Origin: CBDBND01 sp965262665
GTDB lineage: Bacteria; Pseudomonadota; Alphaproteobacteria; Rhodospirillales; Rhodospirillaceae
Assembly (NCBI GenBank): GCA_965262665.1
Contig: CBDHFR010000003.1
Coordinates: 310,001 to 374,000, forward strand
Length of the DNA stretch: 64,000 nt
Direction of reading: 5' to 3'
The notes beneath the pieces were generated by a model that was not told the DNA's origin, ran no database searches, and saw only the letters and a list, made by a program, of their open reading frames with translations. A program made the position numbers and the translations under genes. Within the stretch, counting starts at the first letter, position 1, and each line of letters begins with the position of its first letter. Shown piece by piece: positions 44,420 through 53,875 of the stretch.

Positions 44420-44800
44420 ATGTCGAACGCTTTGACGATCCTCCTTGTTGATGATGACGCGTCTATTCGGTTTTCATTCAGAACGCTGTTGGAAGAAGCC
44501 GGACATACCATCGTCGGTGAAGCCGAAAACGGAAAAATTGGGGTCGAGAAATTTACCGAGCTCAAACCGCAGATCACATTGATGGATATAAATATGCCGG
44601 TGATGGATGGGCTCGATGCCCTGGTCTCCATCCGTGGCGAGGATCCTGCCGCCAAGGTCATCATGATTACCAGCGTCGAAGATCTCGGTGTGTGGGAAGA
44701 TTGCATGATGCAGGGCGCCATCGGCTATATCCGCAAGGACGAGTCATTTAAAGTCATCACTGAAAAAGTTGAGTCCTTGTGGCAGGAACACAGTGGATGA
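44420..44800 (+). CDS. Receiver-only response regulator
   Basis: 126 residues, a stand-alone CheY-like receiver: TILLVDDDASIRFSFRTLLEEAG, ITLMDINMPVMDGLDALVS (phosphoacceptor Asp), AAKVIMITSVEDLGVW and GAIGYIRKDESFKVI (conserved Lys). It is paralogous to the broken receiver at 41.8 kb. No histidine kinase is in the window. The ATG follows GGGAAAAGGCC. Its end overlaps the start of the YCII-like gene. Confidence 0.9.
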   Translation: MSNALTILLVDDDASIRFSFRTLLEEAGHTIVGEAENGKIGVEKFTELKPQITLMDINMPVMDGLDALVSIRGEDPAAKVIMITSVEDLGVWEDCMMQGAIGYIRKDESFKVITEKVESLWQEHSG

Positions 44801-45153
44801 ACTACGCCTTTATCTGTATCGATGACGGTGATCAGGATGAAACCCGGTCAAAACATCTCATCAAGCATCTGCGCTACGTAGAAAGCGTGCTGGGAAAAAT
44901 GGTCGTCGGCGGTCCGTGCCAGCCGTCCAGCGCTGATGATACACGACAGTTTCAGGGATCGATCATGGTCTATGAGGCGGGCTCAGAGGCCGAAGCCCGC
45001 GCTCTGTTTAACGGCGACCCTTATGTGAAAAACGGTGTATGGAAAGACGTCACCATGTTGCCGTTTACTCCGGTCGCCGGTCAGTTGATTGGTGGCAAGA
45101 CCTGGGAGATTGACGGCGAGACGATGAAGAGAACAGAGCCACACGGACTCTGA
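44797..45153 (+). CDS. YCII-related domain protein
   Basis: 118 residues from the ATG at 44797, which overlaps the TGA of the upstream receiver gene. The YCII/dimeric alpha-beta barrel fold shows in NYAFICIDDGDQDETRSKHLIKHLRYVESV and GSIMVYEAGSEAEARALFNGDPYVKNGVW. The conserved His-Asp pair of true YciI (HLxY and DP) is partly present (HLRY, GDPY). It precedes the flavoprotein oxidase gene by 52 bases and may act in the same pathway as a small dehydratase or isomerase; this is inferred. Confidence 0.75.
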   Translation: MNYAFICIDDGDQDETRSKHLIKHLRYVESVLGKMVVGGPCQPSSADDTRQFQGSIMVYEAGSEAEARALFNGDPYVKNGVWKDVTMLPFTPVAGQLIGGKTWEIDGETMKRTEPHGL

Positions 45154-45205
45154 CGCGAAAATTTTAAGTCAAAAAAAGAAATGACACCAAGAATAGGACG
45201 CAGAT

Positions 45206-46798
45206 ATGAACGTAGATCCATCCGCCCGTAACGACCGATTGGTCGAAACTTTAACTGACATTCTCGGTGTCGAGCAGGTCATCACCGATGAGGAAGAACG
45301 CACCTTTTATGCGTCGGACGTCTACTCTGTCGGCTCCACACCCGCTGTCGCCGTTCGTCCCACGGATAAAAATAAATTGGCTGAAGCCGTCGCCGCGGCC
45401 ACTAAGGAAGGGTATGCGGTCGTACCCCGGGGCGGGGGTATGTCCTACACCGGCGGCTACCGGCCGGTGCGGGAGGACACGGTCACCGTCGATCTCAGTG
45501 CCATGAATGAAATCATCGAGATCAACGAAGAGGATTTGTACATCACCGTCCAGGCGGGCGTCACTTGGCAGCAGATTTACGAAGCCCTGAAACCGCGCGG
45601 CCTACGCCTGCCCATGTTCGGCACATTCTCCGGTGTCCGCGCCACTGTCGGCGGCGGCTTATCCAACGGGGCACTGTTCATGGGCACGGGCCGCTACGGT
45701 ACGGCGGCAGAAATGCTCCAATGCATGGAAGTGGTGTTGGCAGATGGCACATTGCTGAAAACCGGTCAGCCCGGATTCAAGAATGTCGACAAGCCGTTCT
45801 ACCGCACCTATGGGCCGGATCTCACCGGCCTATTCGTTCATGATGCCGGGTCGCTCGGCTTCAAAGTGCAGGCGACCTTGAGGATGATGCGTATTCCTAA
45901 GGTTACCGATTTCGCCTCGTTCTGTTTCCCCGATCTGGAATCCACCGCCAGAGCCCTGTCCGATATTGCTCGCACGGGAGCGGCAGAAGAAGCCTACGTA
46001 TTCGATCCCGGCTCGACCAAAAAGAATATGCAGGCGGAAAACATCGTCGAGGATATCAAGACCCTCGGTGCCGTAGTCAAAGGCCAATCAGGCTGGCTCA
46101 AAGGTCTGGTGGAAGGCGCTAAGCTGGTGGTGGCTGGCCGCGATTTTATTGAAGAAGGTGCTTTCTCCATCCATACGGTGGCGTCAGGCAACAGTCAGGC
46201 CGCCGTAGATGTGGACCTGGAAACCATCCGGGAGGCCGCGCTCAAGAATGGCGGTGAAGAAATTCCCAATTCCATTCCCAAGGCGGTGCGCACCGATCCC
46301 TTCAAGCCACTCAACAGCATACTCGGACCGGACGGCGACCGTTGGGCCGCACTTAACGCAAAGGTCGGGCATTCCTTGGCGATTCCGCTCATGCAAGAAA
46401 ACGAAAAGATGCTGGACTCGTACAAGGACAAGATGGAAGCGCACGGCATCTATGTCACCCGGCTGATGATCGCCATCGGCCAACACTATTTTTCATATGA
46501 ACCGGTGATGCACTGGTTTGACGAGTGGTATCCCGTACACAAACGCACGCCGGAACCGAGTCATCTCAAGACATTGACGGAACCCGAGCCAAACCCGGAG
46601 GCCGCTGCCCTTGTCACTGAGATCCGGGAAAAGACCATCTCAATATTTACCAAATACGGTGCCGCCTCCAATCAGATCGGTAAGACCTATCCGTACTTCG
46701 ACTCGCTCAGGCCGGAAACAGCACAGGTCATGGGCGGGATTAAAAACATGCTCGACCCCGATGGTTTGGTGAACCCGGAAACGCTTGGGTTCAAGTAA
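45206..46798 (+). CDS. FAD-linked oxidase of the VAO/PCMH family
   Basis: 530 residues: an FAD_binding_4 domain (AVVPRGGGMSYTGGYRPV, TFSGVRATVGGGLSNGALFMG) followed by an oxidase C-terminal cap (HAIYVTR-like YVTRLMIAIGQHYFSYEP, then GLVNPETLGF). The organisation is that of vanillyl-alcohol oxidase, 4-cresol dehydrogenase and D-lactate-type oxidases. The C-terminal GxxNPxxLG is the normal ending. A second, broken homologue lies at 52.3-53.9 kb. A phenol-like or hydroxyacid substrate is possible; sequence does not decide. It begins the second catabolic region. Confidence 0.85.
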   Translation: MNVDPSARNDRLVETLTDILGVEQVITDEEERTFYASDVYSVGSTPAVAVRPTDKNKLAEAVAAATKEGYAVVPRGGGMSYTGGYRPVREDTVTVDLSAMNEIIEINEEDLYITVQAGVTWQQIYEALKPRGLRLPMFGTFSGVRATVGGGLSNGALFMGTGRYGTAAEMLQCMEVVLADGTLLKTGQPGFKNVDKPFYRTYGPDLTGLFVHDAGSLGFKVQATLRMMRIPKVTDFASFCFPDLESTARALSDIARTGAAEEAYVFDPGSTKKNMQAENIVEDIKTLGAVVKGQSGWLKGLVEGAKLVVAGRDFIEEGAFSIHTVASGNSQAAVDVDLETIREAALKNGGEEIPNSIPKAVRTDPFKPLNSILGPDGDRWAALNAKVGHSLAIPLMQENEKMLDSYKDKMEAHGIYVTRLMIAIGQHYFSYEPVMHWFDEWYPVHKRTPEPSHLKTLTEPEPNPEAAALVTEIREKTISIFTKYGAASNQIGKTYPYFDSLRPETAQVMGGIKNMLDPDGLVNPETLGFK

Positions 46799-46810
46799 AG
46801 GGACCCAGCG

Positions 46811-47242
46811 TTGGACCCGCGCATCAGCCTTATCACTTTGGGTGTGGACGATCTCGCCCGCTGCCGTTCCTTCTATGAAGCGCTTGGGTGGAAAGCATCC
46901 GAACAAAGCAACGACGACGTGGTGTTCTTTCAGGCCGGCGGATTGATCTTTGGCCTTTACGGCCGGGCGGCCCTGGCGGAGGACGCGCAGGTTGATAACA
47001 TTCCATCCGGATTCCGTGGTGTATCTTTGGCCTATAACGCCCGCAACCGGGCCGAAGTGGATACTGTGCTCAAAGAAGCGGTCGCCGCCGGAGCCGAGCT
47101 CATCAAAGCGGCGGAAGAGGTCTTTTGGGGTGGCTACTCGGGCTACTTCGCCGATCCCGACGGTCATCTTTGGGAAGTGGCCCACAATCCTTTCTGGACC
47201 ATCGAAGACGACGGCTCGATTGTTCTTGACGCTCAGACTTAG
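46811..47242 (+). CDS. VOC family (glyoxalase/bleomycin resistance-like) protein, single module
   Basis: 143 residues, probably from a TTG at 46811 after AGGGACCC. The VOC fold shows in RISLITLGVDDLARCRSFYEALGW, GFRGVSLAYNARNRAEVDTVL and GYSGYFADPDGHLWEVAHNPFW. The ADPDGHLWE motif carries the C-terminal metal-type Glu. It follows the flavoprotein oxidase by 12 bases and is probably co-transcribed. Its last bases overlap the convergent TfoX-like gene. Confidence 0.85.
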   Translation: MDPRISLITLGVDDLARCRSFYEALGWKASEQSNDDVVFFQAGGLIFGLYGRAALAEDAQVDNIPSGFRGVSLAYNARNRAEVDTVLKEAVAAGAELIKAAEEVFWGGYSGYFADPDGHLWEVAHNPFWTIEDDGSIVLDAQT

Positions 47243-47601
47243 CGTTTTTTCTTCGCGGCTTTCTTTTTTGCCTTCTTAGGGGGAAGTGTTTCCACAAACG
47301 CCAGCCCTTTGTTGATCTAGCGCTCCAATTCTCGTTTGGTGCGTAGGCCGACCGACTTCACCGTGATAAAACCGGTCAACGGTTTGCCGGTGAACTCCAT
47401 GGTGGTGGCGTACTTGAGCTTTAGTGCGGACCCGTATTGATCAGGTCCAACGCGGACCATTAAATATTTGTCTAACGGCCCGCAACACATATGGCCCGGA
47501 ACCATGAAGGCGACGCCGCCGAACATACGCTTCTCTTCCACGTCTTTACGCGCACTTAAGGCGTCGCGAATGCGTACCACCAGTTTTTCGTCGGCGGCCA
47601 T
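47239..47601 (-). pseudogene. TfoX N-terminal domain-like protein with in-frame TAG
   Basis: From the ATG at 47601: KLVVRIRDALSARKDVEEKRMFGGVAFMVPGHMCCG, then DKYLMVRVGPDQY and LRTKRELER, a TAG (47317-47319), and INKGLAFVETLPPKKAKKKAAKKKR to the TAA at 47239. The RMFGG-x-AFM signature identifies the TfoX_N family of small proteins. Homologues typically read a Trp just before the (I/V)x-x-G-x-AF-x-E-x-LPPK tail, so the TAG is a TGG changed by one base. The product lacking the last 25 residues might still fold. Confidence 0.75.
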
Positions 47602-47658
47602 GGTTCGATGTCCTAAGATACCAGTATAAAAGATTTTCAAATATGATAGCGGACTCAC

Positions 47659-48630
47659 ATGACGGATACCCACCTCAAGCGCACCACCATCCTGGTTAAC
47701 GACTGCGAGAGGTCCATCGCTTTCTACCGCGATGTGGCGGGCATGACCGAATACTACAACCAGTCCATGACCGTCGGCGGCCGGATCATCCCAGCGGGCG
47801 AACCGGGGGCCGAGGTGCATCTCGGCATCATGGCCGGCAACCGGCCCGATATCGCCAAGCTCGGCATTTTAGAATGGACTGATCCGCGCCTGCCCGAGAA
47901 CCCGGGCTTCACCTCGCGTAACCGCCTTGGCATTGGCGATGTGGTGTTTGTCTGTGAAACCCCGGACATGGCCCCGCTGATCGAACGGCTCAACGCTTCG
48001 ACCGAATGCCGCATCCACTGCCCGCCCCATGATTGGGCCGTGCCGATGCCGGACGGCCGTGGCGAGATTGAAATGACCACGCTGTCGTTCTTCGATTCCG
48101 ATGGCCTGTTCTTCGAAGTGAATCATAAGCGCAACATGCCCAACATCGAGTCCTTCGGCATCAAGCGCACCACTTTGATTGTGCGTGACATTCAAAAGTC
48201 CGTCGACTTCTATTCCGATATCATGGGCATGAAGATCTGGTACGACCAGGAGATGGAAGTGGGCGGTCAGGTGCTGCCCGCCGGCGAGCCAGGCGCAAAG
48301 GTGCGGATCGCCATCCTGCAGGGCAACGACCCCGAAGTGGGCATGCTCGGTCTCATGCAATACCTTGACCCGGTGATTGACGATCCCGGCCCCTACCCAG
48401 ACACCATCAGCATCGGCACCGCCATGTTTGTTGCCGGCGCTGAAGACGTGAATGAGATTGCCGCACGCTTGGACGCGGCAGGTGACAAGTTCGGCCATAC
48501 CGTTCACTGCGCGCCCGAGCATGACGAAGTGCCCGGTGCTGATGGCACCACCATTCAACTCACCACCATGTCGTTCTTCGATCCGGACGGCTATTTCTTC
48601 GAACTCAACACCCGCAAAGAAGCGAAGTGA
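47659..48630 (+). CDS. VOC protein with two modules (copy 1)
   Basis: 323 residues made of two homologous halves. Each starts KRTT(I/L)(L/I)V (residues 6 and about 170), continues with a YxDxxGM helix, G(G)(R/Q)xxPAGEPGA, a GILE/GLMQ strand, and closes with MTTLSFFDSDGLFFEVN or MTTMSFFDPDGYFFELN. The closing Asp-Gly-x-x-x-Glu motif is the metal-type Glu position of glyoxalases. The next gene is a homologue with a 4-bp overlap (GTGA). A ring-cleaving or isomerase role is possible. Confidence 0.85.
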   Translation: MTDTHLKRTTILVNDCERSIAFYRDVAGMTEYYNQSMTVGGRIIPAGEPGAEVHLGIMAGNRPDIAKLGILEWTDPRLPENPGFTSRNRLGIGDVVFVCETPDMAPLIERLNASTECRIHCPPHDWAVPMPDGRGEIEMTTLSFFDSDGLFFEVNHKRNMPNIESFGIKRTTLIVRDIQKSVDFYSDIMGMKIWYDQEMEVGGQVLPAGEPGAKVRIAILQGNDPEVGMLGLMQYLDPVIDDPGPYPDTISIGTAMFVAGAEDVNEIAARLDAAGDKFGHTVHCAPEHDEVPGADGTTIQLTTMSFFDPDGYFFELNTRKEAK

Positions 48631-49589
48631 ATAATATGACCGACACCATTCTCAAACGCACCACTCTAATCGTTCGCAATGCGGCACGGATGAAAGACTT
48701 TTACGAAAACGTTTTCGGCTGGACCTGTTCCTACGATGCGGAGATGGAGCTGTCCGGCGGCATCTTGCCCTGCGGTAAGCCGGGCGATCGTGTGCAGCTC
48801 TACATGATGGAAGGGGCGGATAAGGACATCGGCAAGATCGGCATTCTCGAATGGCTCGATCCCAAACTGCCCGACCCGGGCCCGCCTAGCCACCGCCTCG
48901 GCATTGGAAATGTGGTCTTGGTGGCCGACGTGCCCGACATGGACTCGCTTATGGCCAAGGTCGAAGCCTTCCCCGGCGCGAGAATCTACGCGGCGCCGGA
49001 AGACGGCACCTTCCCCAATCCCCGCGGTGAGGGAATGATCGAGTATGCGTCCGCGCACATTTTCGACCCCGAAGGGTTCTTTTACGAGATGTACTACCGG
49101 TACAACCAGCCCAACCCCGAGCAGTTTCTCATCCGCCGCACCACCTGCATCGGCCGCGACGTTGATACGTCGCTGGACTTCTTCACCAACACCCTCGGCC
49201 TGACCAAGTATCAGGACTCGACCATGGAGATCGGCGGACAATTGGCCGCCGGCAAGCCGGGCGACACGGTGCGCTTCGCCGTGTGCAAAGCCGACCACGA
49301 TTACCACGGCATGATCGGCAGCCTGATGTTTGTCAAAGACCCGCTGGACGATCCCGGTGACGTGTCTTGGGAGCTGGGCATCGGCAAAGCGGTGTTCGTC
49401 GCCGGTTGCCAGGATGCGGCGGCGCTATACGAGCGCATCCAAGCATCAGCGGTGAAGATCACCTGCGAATTGTTCTCCCGCGCCGTACCCAAAACCGGCG
49501 GCCAGGGCGAAACCCAAATGCACTCCATGGGCTTTCAGGATCCTGATGGTTTTGTCTGGGAAGTGAATCAACGGGAAGACGGGAAATAG
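48627..49589 (+). CDS. VOC protein with two modules (copy 2)
   Basis: 320 residues, homologous to copy 1. Module 1 is KRTTLIVRNAARMKDFYENVFG to HIFDPEGFFYEMYY, and module 2 RRTTCIGRDVDTSLDFFTNTLG to GFQDPDGFVWEVNQ. The start overlaps the copy 1 stop (48627-48630), and an in-frame ATG at 48636 is another option. Tandem two-module copies could form a hetero-oligomer. The downstream cupin gene is 7 bases away. Confidence 0.85.
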   Translation: MNNMTDTILKRTTLIVRNAARMKDFYENVFGWTCSYDAEMELSGGILPCGKPGDRVQLYMMEGADKDIGKIGILEWLDPKLPDPGPPSHRLGIGNVVLVADVPDMDSLMAKVEAFPGARIYAAPEDGTFPNPRGEGMIEYASAHIFDPEGFFYEMYYRYNQPNPEQFLIRRTTCIGRDVDTSLDFFTNTLGLTKYQDSTMEIGGQLAAGKPGDTVRFAVCKADHDYHGMIGSLMFVKDPLDDPGDVSWELGIGKAVFVAGCQDAAALYERIQASAVKITCELFSRAVPKTGGQGETQMHSMGFQDPDGFVWEVNQREDGK

Positions 49590-49596
49590 AAATACA

Positions 49597-49956
49597 GTGT
49601 CCGGCTCGACACCTCGCATCGAAGAATACAGCTGGGGCCAGATGGAATGGCTGGCCGATCATGCGTCTGACCCAGGGGTAGGGGCTTCCCTGGTACGCAT
49701 GGTGGTGAACGTGGGTGCATCGTCACCAAAACACCGCCATGACAACTGTTCGGAAATTCTGCACTTGCTTGAGGGATCGGTCACGGTTCCTATTGGTGAG
49801 GACGACAGGGCGACTCTCAGCGCTGGCGACACCCACGTGTTTTCCGCCCATACCCCCCATTCTGTTCACAACAACGGCAGCTCTGATGCTGTGCTCATGC
49901 TCGCGTTTTCCTCTGGCAACCGGCAGCACAAACCGCTGGAAGCGGAGTCCAATTGA
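49597..49956 (+). CDS. Small cupin-domain protein
   Basis: 119 residues, probably from a GTG at 49597. The cupin motif 1 is KHRHDNCSEILHLLEGSVTV (His-x-His, Glu at the normal spacing) and motif 2 is FSAHTPHSVHNNG with the last His. This makes a single metal-binding beta barrel, common in dioxygenases and isomerases of catabolic operons. It lies immediately behind the paired VOC genes. The 150-bp gap before the nitrilase gene contains no other gene. Confidence 0.8.
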   Translation: MSGSTPRIEEYSWGQMEWLADHASDPGVGASLVRMVVNVGASSPKHRHDNCSEILHLLEGSVTVPIGEDDRATLSAGDTHVFSAHTPHSVHNNGSSDAVLMLAFSSGNRQHKPLEAESN

Positions 49957-50107
49957 AAGCGCCATCGGACGATCACAGACCGGTAGGGCGTCCGTAGTCG
50001 ATTTGGCTCGCCTATTGAACGGCCGAACGGGTACATTTGTCGTCTGTCCATCCCCGTTTCAGGATGGGGTACAAATTAGAAACGTCTAATCACAGGGAAC
50101 CAAACTC

Positions 50108-51868
50108 ATGCGCTACACCGCCGTCTGCTTGACCGATGGACCAAAACCAACCGGGGACGATTGGCACGGACGTATCGCCGACCTGGACGCCGACTACGAC
50201 GACCTCAAGCTCGTCGTAGTTCCGGCTCTGCCTAAAGGCGAAGAGGCGGACGAGGTGCGCGGTAGTCTCAGTGAAACAGCCACTCATTTCGGCGTGCACA
50301 TCGCCGGATCGGTGGGCGCCCAAGCTTTTCTGTTTTCACCGGATGGGAAAAACCTGTTGGCGGATGCCGACGGCCTTTATCCCGTCGTCAAAACAGACAT
50401 CGGTGATTTAGCTGTTGTGACGAGCGATGACATCCGGTCCCACGAAGTGGTGCGCGGACACACCCTGGCCGGCGCTGAAATCATCCTCAATCCTACGCGC
50501 GAGCGGCCCGATGCCTTGACTCACGCCCGCAAAGTCGCGCGTTCTGCCCGGGCCTGGGAGAACTTAGTCGCGCTTTTAGTGGCATCCGCGGGGGGCATCT
50601 CTGGCATGTGGGACTCCCGTGGCTTTGAATTGGCCACCGGTGGAGCGGAGACGGATGCAGTTGCCAACAAAATCGATCTCGATACGTTGCGCATGTGGCG
50701 CACGGCTCCCATGCTCAACTTCCCGGCGCAACTGCGCACCAAACTCTATGCGGTGGAATACAACCGCGCGCCGGCACGGGCCAAGGATTGGGCGACAGAA
50801 CCAAAAAAGCCTATCGCGCCTTATCAAATTTTGTTGGCCCAGGCTCATATCACCACCGCTTCTACCGTGGAACAGGCCGACGAAATTATTTCCATGAATT
50901 TGGACCGCAGCCTCGGTATGGCCTCTAAGTTTGCTGACCGGCCCGAAGTTAAGCTGGTGGTGTTCCCGGAGTACTGGATGACCGGCGCCAGTTTCGGCAA
51001 ATCGGTGGACGACTTCTGGCCCAAGGTGGGTATCCAGATGGCTAGCCCTCACTTTGAGCGCCTACAGAAATTCGCATCAGACATCGGGTCTTACGTGGGT
51101 GGCGCTATCTTTGAATACAATCCAGATTGGCCGCGGCGCTGGTTCAACACGGCGTTCATCATCAATCCGTCAGGCGACGTGATACTCAAGTACCGTAAGA
51201 TTCAATGTGGTGACATTAACGGCCTGCTCAACAATACCACTCCGGGCAATGTCTATTCCGAATATGTGCAGCGCTATGGCGAAGACGGACTGTTCCCCGT
51301 CGTCGAGACGGACATCGGCACGCTTGGCGCCTGCATCTGTTACGACACCAACTTCCCCGAGTTGTGGCGTTCGTTGACGCTGCGCGGCGCGGAACTGATC
51401 GTCTATCCCACCGGAGAACCCCACAACGGCCATCGTACCCCGTGGGACATCGCCAAGTGTGCCCATGCGGCGGAGAACCAGATCTACATCGCGAGCGCTA
51501 ATACCGGGTGTGAGTCGTCAGTCCCCGGTGGGCCGACCACATACTTTCACCGCGGTTTTTCCAAACTCATCGGTCCCGATGGCCGCACCGTTGCCGTTGC
51601 CGATACCGGCGGGGAAGTGCCCTTAGTTGCCCGTGTGGATATCGAAGCGTTGCGCCGTGCGCGGCGTGATCCCGGAATGTCCGCGATCGATAAAATCGAT
51701 TTCGACAAAGCAGCGGAAATGTATCGCAGTCACGACGGGTTCCCGCTGGACTGGGCGCTCGAAAAACCGACGGAAACTGCTGTAGAAGGCATCGGTGTGG
51801 TGATGGAAACCATGGCCCGTTACCGGGAGCAGGGGGTTTACCGCGCCCCGTCTTCCAGGGCGGCCTAG
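50108..51868 (+). CDS. Carbon-nitrogen hydrolase (nitrilase superfamily) with an extra degenerate N-terminal nitrilase-like domain
   Basis: 586 residues, about twice the family norm. Residues about 240-560 form a complete nitrilase domain with the Glu-Lys-Cys triad: Glu288 (VVFPEYWMTG), Lys364 (KYRKIQCGD) and Cys411 (ACICYDTNFPE). Residues 1-230 resemble a second copy (DLKLVVVPALPKG, AGSVGAQAFLFSPDGK, TDIGDLAVVTSDDIRSHEV, GAEIILNPTRERP) in which none of the three catalytic residues is recognisable. The substrate is an amide or nitrile in principle. It follows a cupin and VOC genes on the same strand. Confidence 0.85.
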   Translation: MRYTAVCLTDGPKPTGDDWHGRIADLDADYDDLKLVVVPALPKGEEADEVRGSLSETATHFGVHIAGSVGAQAFLFSPDGKNLLADADGLYPVVKTDIGDLAVVTSDDIRSHEVVRGHTLAGAEIILNPTRERPDALTHARKVARSARAWENLVALLVASAGGISGMWDSRGFELATGGAETDAVANKIDLDTLRMWRTAPMLNFPAQLRTKLYAVEYNRAPARAKDWATEPKKPIAPYQILLAQAHITTASTVEQADEIISMNLDRSLGMASKFADRPEVKLVVFPEYWMTGASFGKSVDDFWPKVGIQMASPHFERLQKFASDIGSYVGGAIFEYNPDWPRRWFNTAFIINPSGDVILKYRKIQCGDINGLLNNTTPGNVYSEYVQRYGEDGLFPVVETDIGTLGACICYDTNFPELWRSLTLRGAELIVYPTGEPHNGHRTPWDIAKCAHAAENQIYIASANTGCESSVPGGPTTYFHRGFSKLIGPDGRTVAVADTGGEVPLVARVDIEALRRARRDPGMSAIDKIDFDKAAEMYRSHDGFPLDWALEKPTETAVEGIGVVMETMARYREQGVYRAPSSRAA

Positions 51869-51871
51869 CGT

Positions 51872-52298
51872 TTACGGCTTTTCGAGTAAAGCGGCATAGC
51901 GTCCGCGTTTGGGCAGAAGAGCCACGGCCCAGAGGCCGGTGATGATACCCCCGGCGATAAGAGGCCAAGCAAAGCCGTACAGCTCGGCGAAGGCACCGAG
52001 GATCAATGCGCCCAACGCCTGTCCGCCGTTGACGGCGGTGTACCACACACTGATGGCCCGGCCCCGATAGGCTTCATCCACGGCGGTTTGCACTAAAGTT
52101 TGGGACGTGGTGCCAATGGCGGCGCCAAAGAGACCGACAATGCCGATCAATCCGTAAGCCATCGGCAGCCAGAGCCGGTGAAGAAAACGCGGCAATGGTG
52201 GCGGGTATTTTGTCGGCGGCCCAAACTCGCAATGGCAATACCGCGCTGATCAAAGCACTGATGACAACGAACAGACGCACACTGCGTCTCCAATTCAT
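51872..52298 (-). pseudogene. C-terminal fragment of an MFS transporter
   Basis: The start ATG at 52298 overlaps the stop of the flavoprotein gene (TGATG), giving NWRRSVRLFVVISALISAVLPL, a membrane helix. A frameshift near 52200 leads to WLPMAYGLIGIVGLFGAAIG, then DEAYRGRAISVWYTAVNGGQALGALILGAFAE and AWPLIAGGIITGLWAVALL. This matches the last four or five helices of an MFS permease; the N-terminal two thirds are missing. It was probably part of the adjacent catabolic operon as an uptake system. Confidence 0.6.
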
Positions 52299-53875
52299 CA
52301 AAGTCCCAATGATCCTGGGTTCATCAGGCCTCGGGGGTCGAGGTGGGTTTTGAGGGTTTTAAGCAAGGCCTGAATCTCAGGGCTCTGGCTTTCCAAATAG
52401 GGATAAACCCGCCCGATCTGCATGTGCACACCGCCAAGCGACCCGAACAAAGTGATCATCTCTTCGCGCAAAGACTTTACTGCCGCGCGCGCCTCCAAGT
52501 CCTCCGGGTATTTCGGTTTGTCTTTGATATGACTTTCGGACAAATAACCGTCCAGCATGGTGGGCCGTGCATCCCTCCAATATAAATTTGGCTCGATCAA
52601 GACACCTGACAATCCCACAAGCACGCAGACGAAACTCCATGTTATATTGTGCCGCTCAAGGATATCTTTCCGTTCGTCCATGAATTCATGAAGACTGGAC
52701 AAAAGTGCGTCTAAGCGAGAATGGGGTACGATCCCGTGCATGGGAATCCATCATTCACCCTCGTGTCCGACAGCGATGTTGGCATCGGGAAACGGTGTGC
52801 CACGCATGACTTTGGTTATACTGGCTTCGGTTTCCTTGCCGCCCGGTTTAAGCGCGTCCCGCGCCATGGCCATCTTAGAGTGCGCATCTGCTTCGTCCCG
52901 GCCATCCACGGTCACATGGATAGAATAGCCGAGATCTTTCAAATAGGAGTCACCTGCCACTGCCACAGAGACCGCTTCTTTGACTCCGCTTAACACTGAT
53001 CCCTGAGTTTTGGCGACACCGGCCAGCAGTTTCAAGCCGTCTTTAATCCCGGCGTATGTGGTGCGCATGTTGGGAAAGCTGGGATCAAAGCCAAAACACT
53101 CCGATACGACGTGACACCTGGCCACTTCACTGATCGCCCGTTGGAAGGCGTCGATGGTCTCGTATTCAAACGAGGCATGTAGTGTTGCTGGCGGCCGGCG
53201 GATGAGCTGCAATGTGGCCTTGGCTTTGATGCCGAGGGCACCGCAGTCGCCAACGAATAGACCGGTCAGGTCCGGACCGTAGTGACGAAAAAAGGGTGTG
53301 GGATTTTCGTTGGTGCCGCCGGACCCAGTCACCAAAACGGAACCATCGGCGGTGACCACACTCAAACCGAGCACCGACTGCGCGGCAAGGCCAAACTGAC
53401 CCGTTCCGAAGTTGATCGCGTGCTGTGACAGGGCACCACCAACGGTGGCATATTTACCCGAACCCGTCCCCCAAAACGGTGTTCTTAATCCTTTCGCTTC
53501 AAGGGCATCATTGAGGGCGGACCAGGTGATACCTGTTTCGACGGTGACAAAGAGATCGTCTTCATTGATCTCCACAATGCGATTGAGCCGGCGCATATCC
53601 AAAAGCACAGCGTCGGCTCGATTGGCGACATATCCTGCGGAATAGGACAAACCGCCGCCACGGGGCACTATGGCGCATCCACCCATCGTGAGCGTTCGCA
53701 CGGTTTGCGCCAATTCTTCCGGCGTGGCCGGGCTGACGATGCACATCGGAGCGGCGCCGTCGTAAAACAAATCCGTTGAAAACAGGGACCGGGATTCTTC
53801 GTCATCAAGTACGTGATCAGCTCCGACAATACCGACTAAAGACGAAATCATAGATTCGTGTTGAGTTTGACTCAT
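52298..53875 (-). pseudogene. FAD-linked oxidase (VAO/PCMH family), interrupted by in-frame TGA
   Basis: A 525-codon frame homologous to the oxidase at 45.2 kb: AIVPRGGGLSYSAGYVANR, GTGSGKYATVGGALSQHAINFG, then a TGA at 52751-52753 read where the first Trp of EGE-W-WIPMHGIVPHS belongs, and the cap continuing to HLDPRGLMNPGSLGL. Both sides of the stop are in the same frame. A single G-to-A change in TGG explains it. Without readthrough the enzyme would lose its last 150 residues, including the substrate-facing cap. Confidence 0.85.

Noticed and set aside
50010..50070. Weak inverted repeat CCATCC/GGATGG before the nitrilase gene
   Set aside because: Only six base pairs with a long loop and no T tract; not a convincing terminator or operator.
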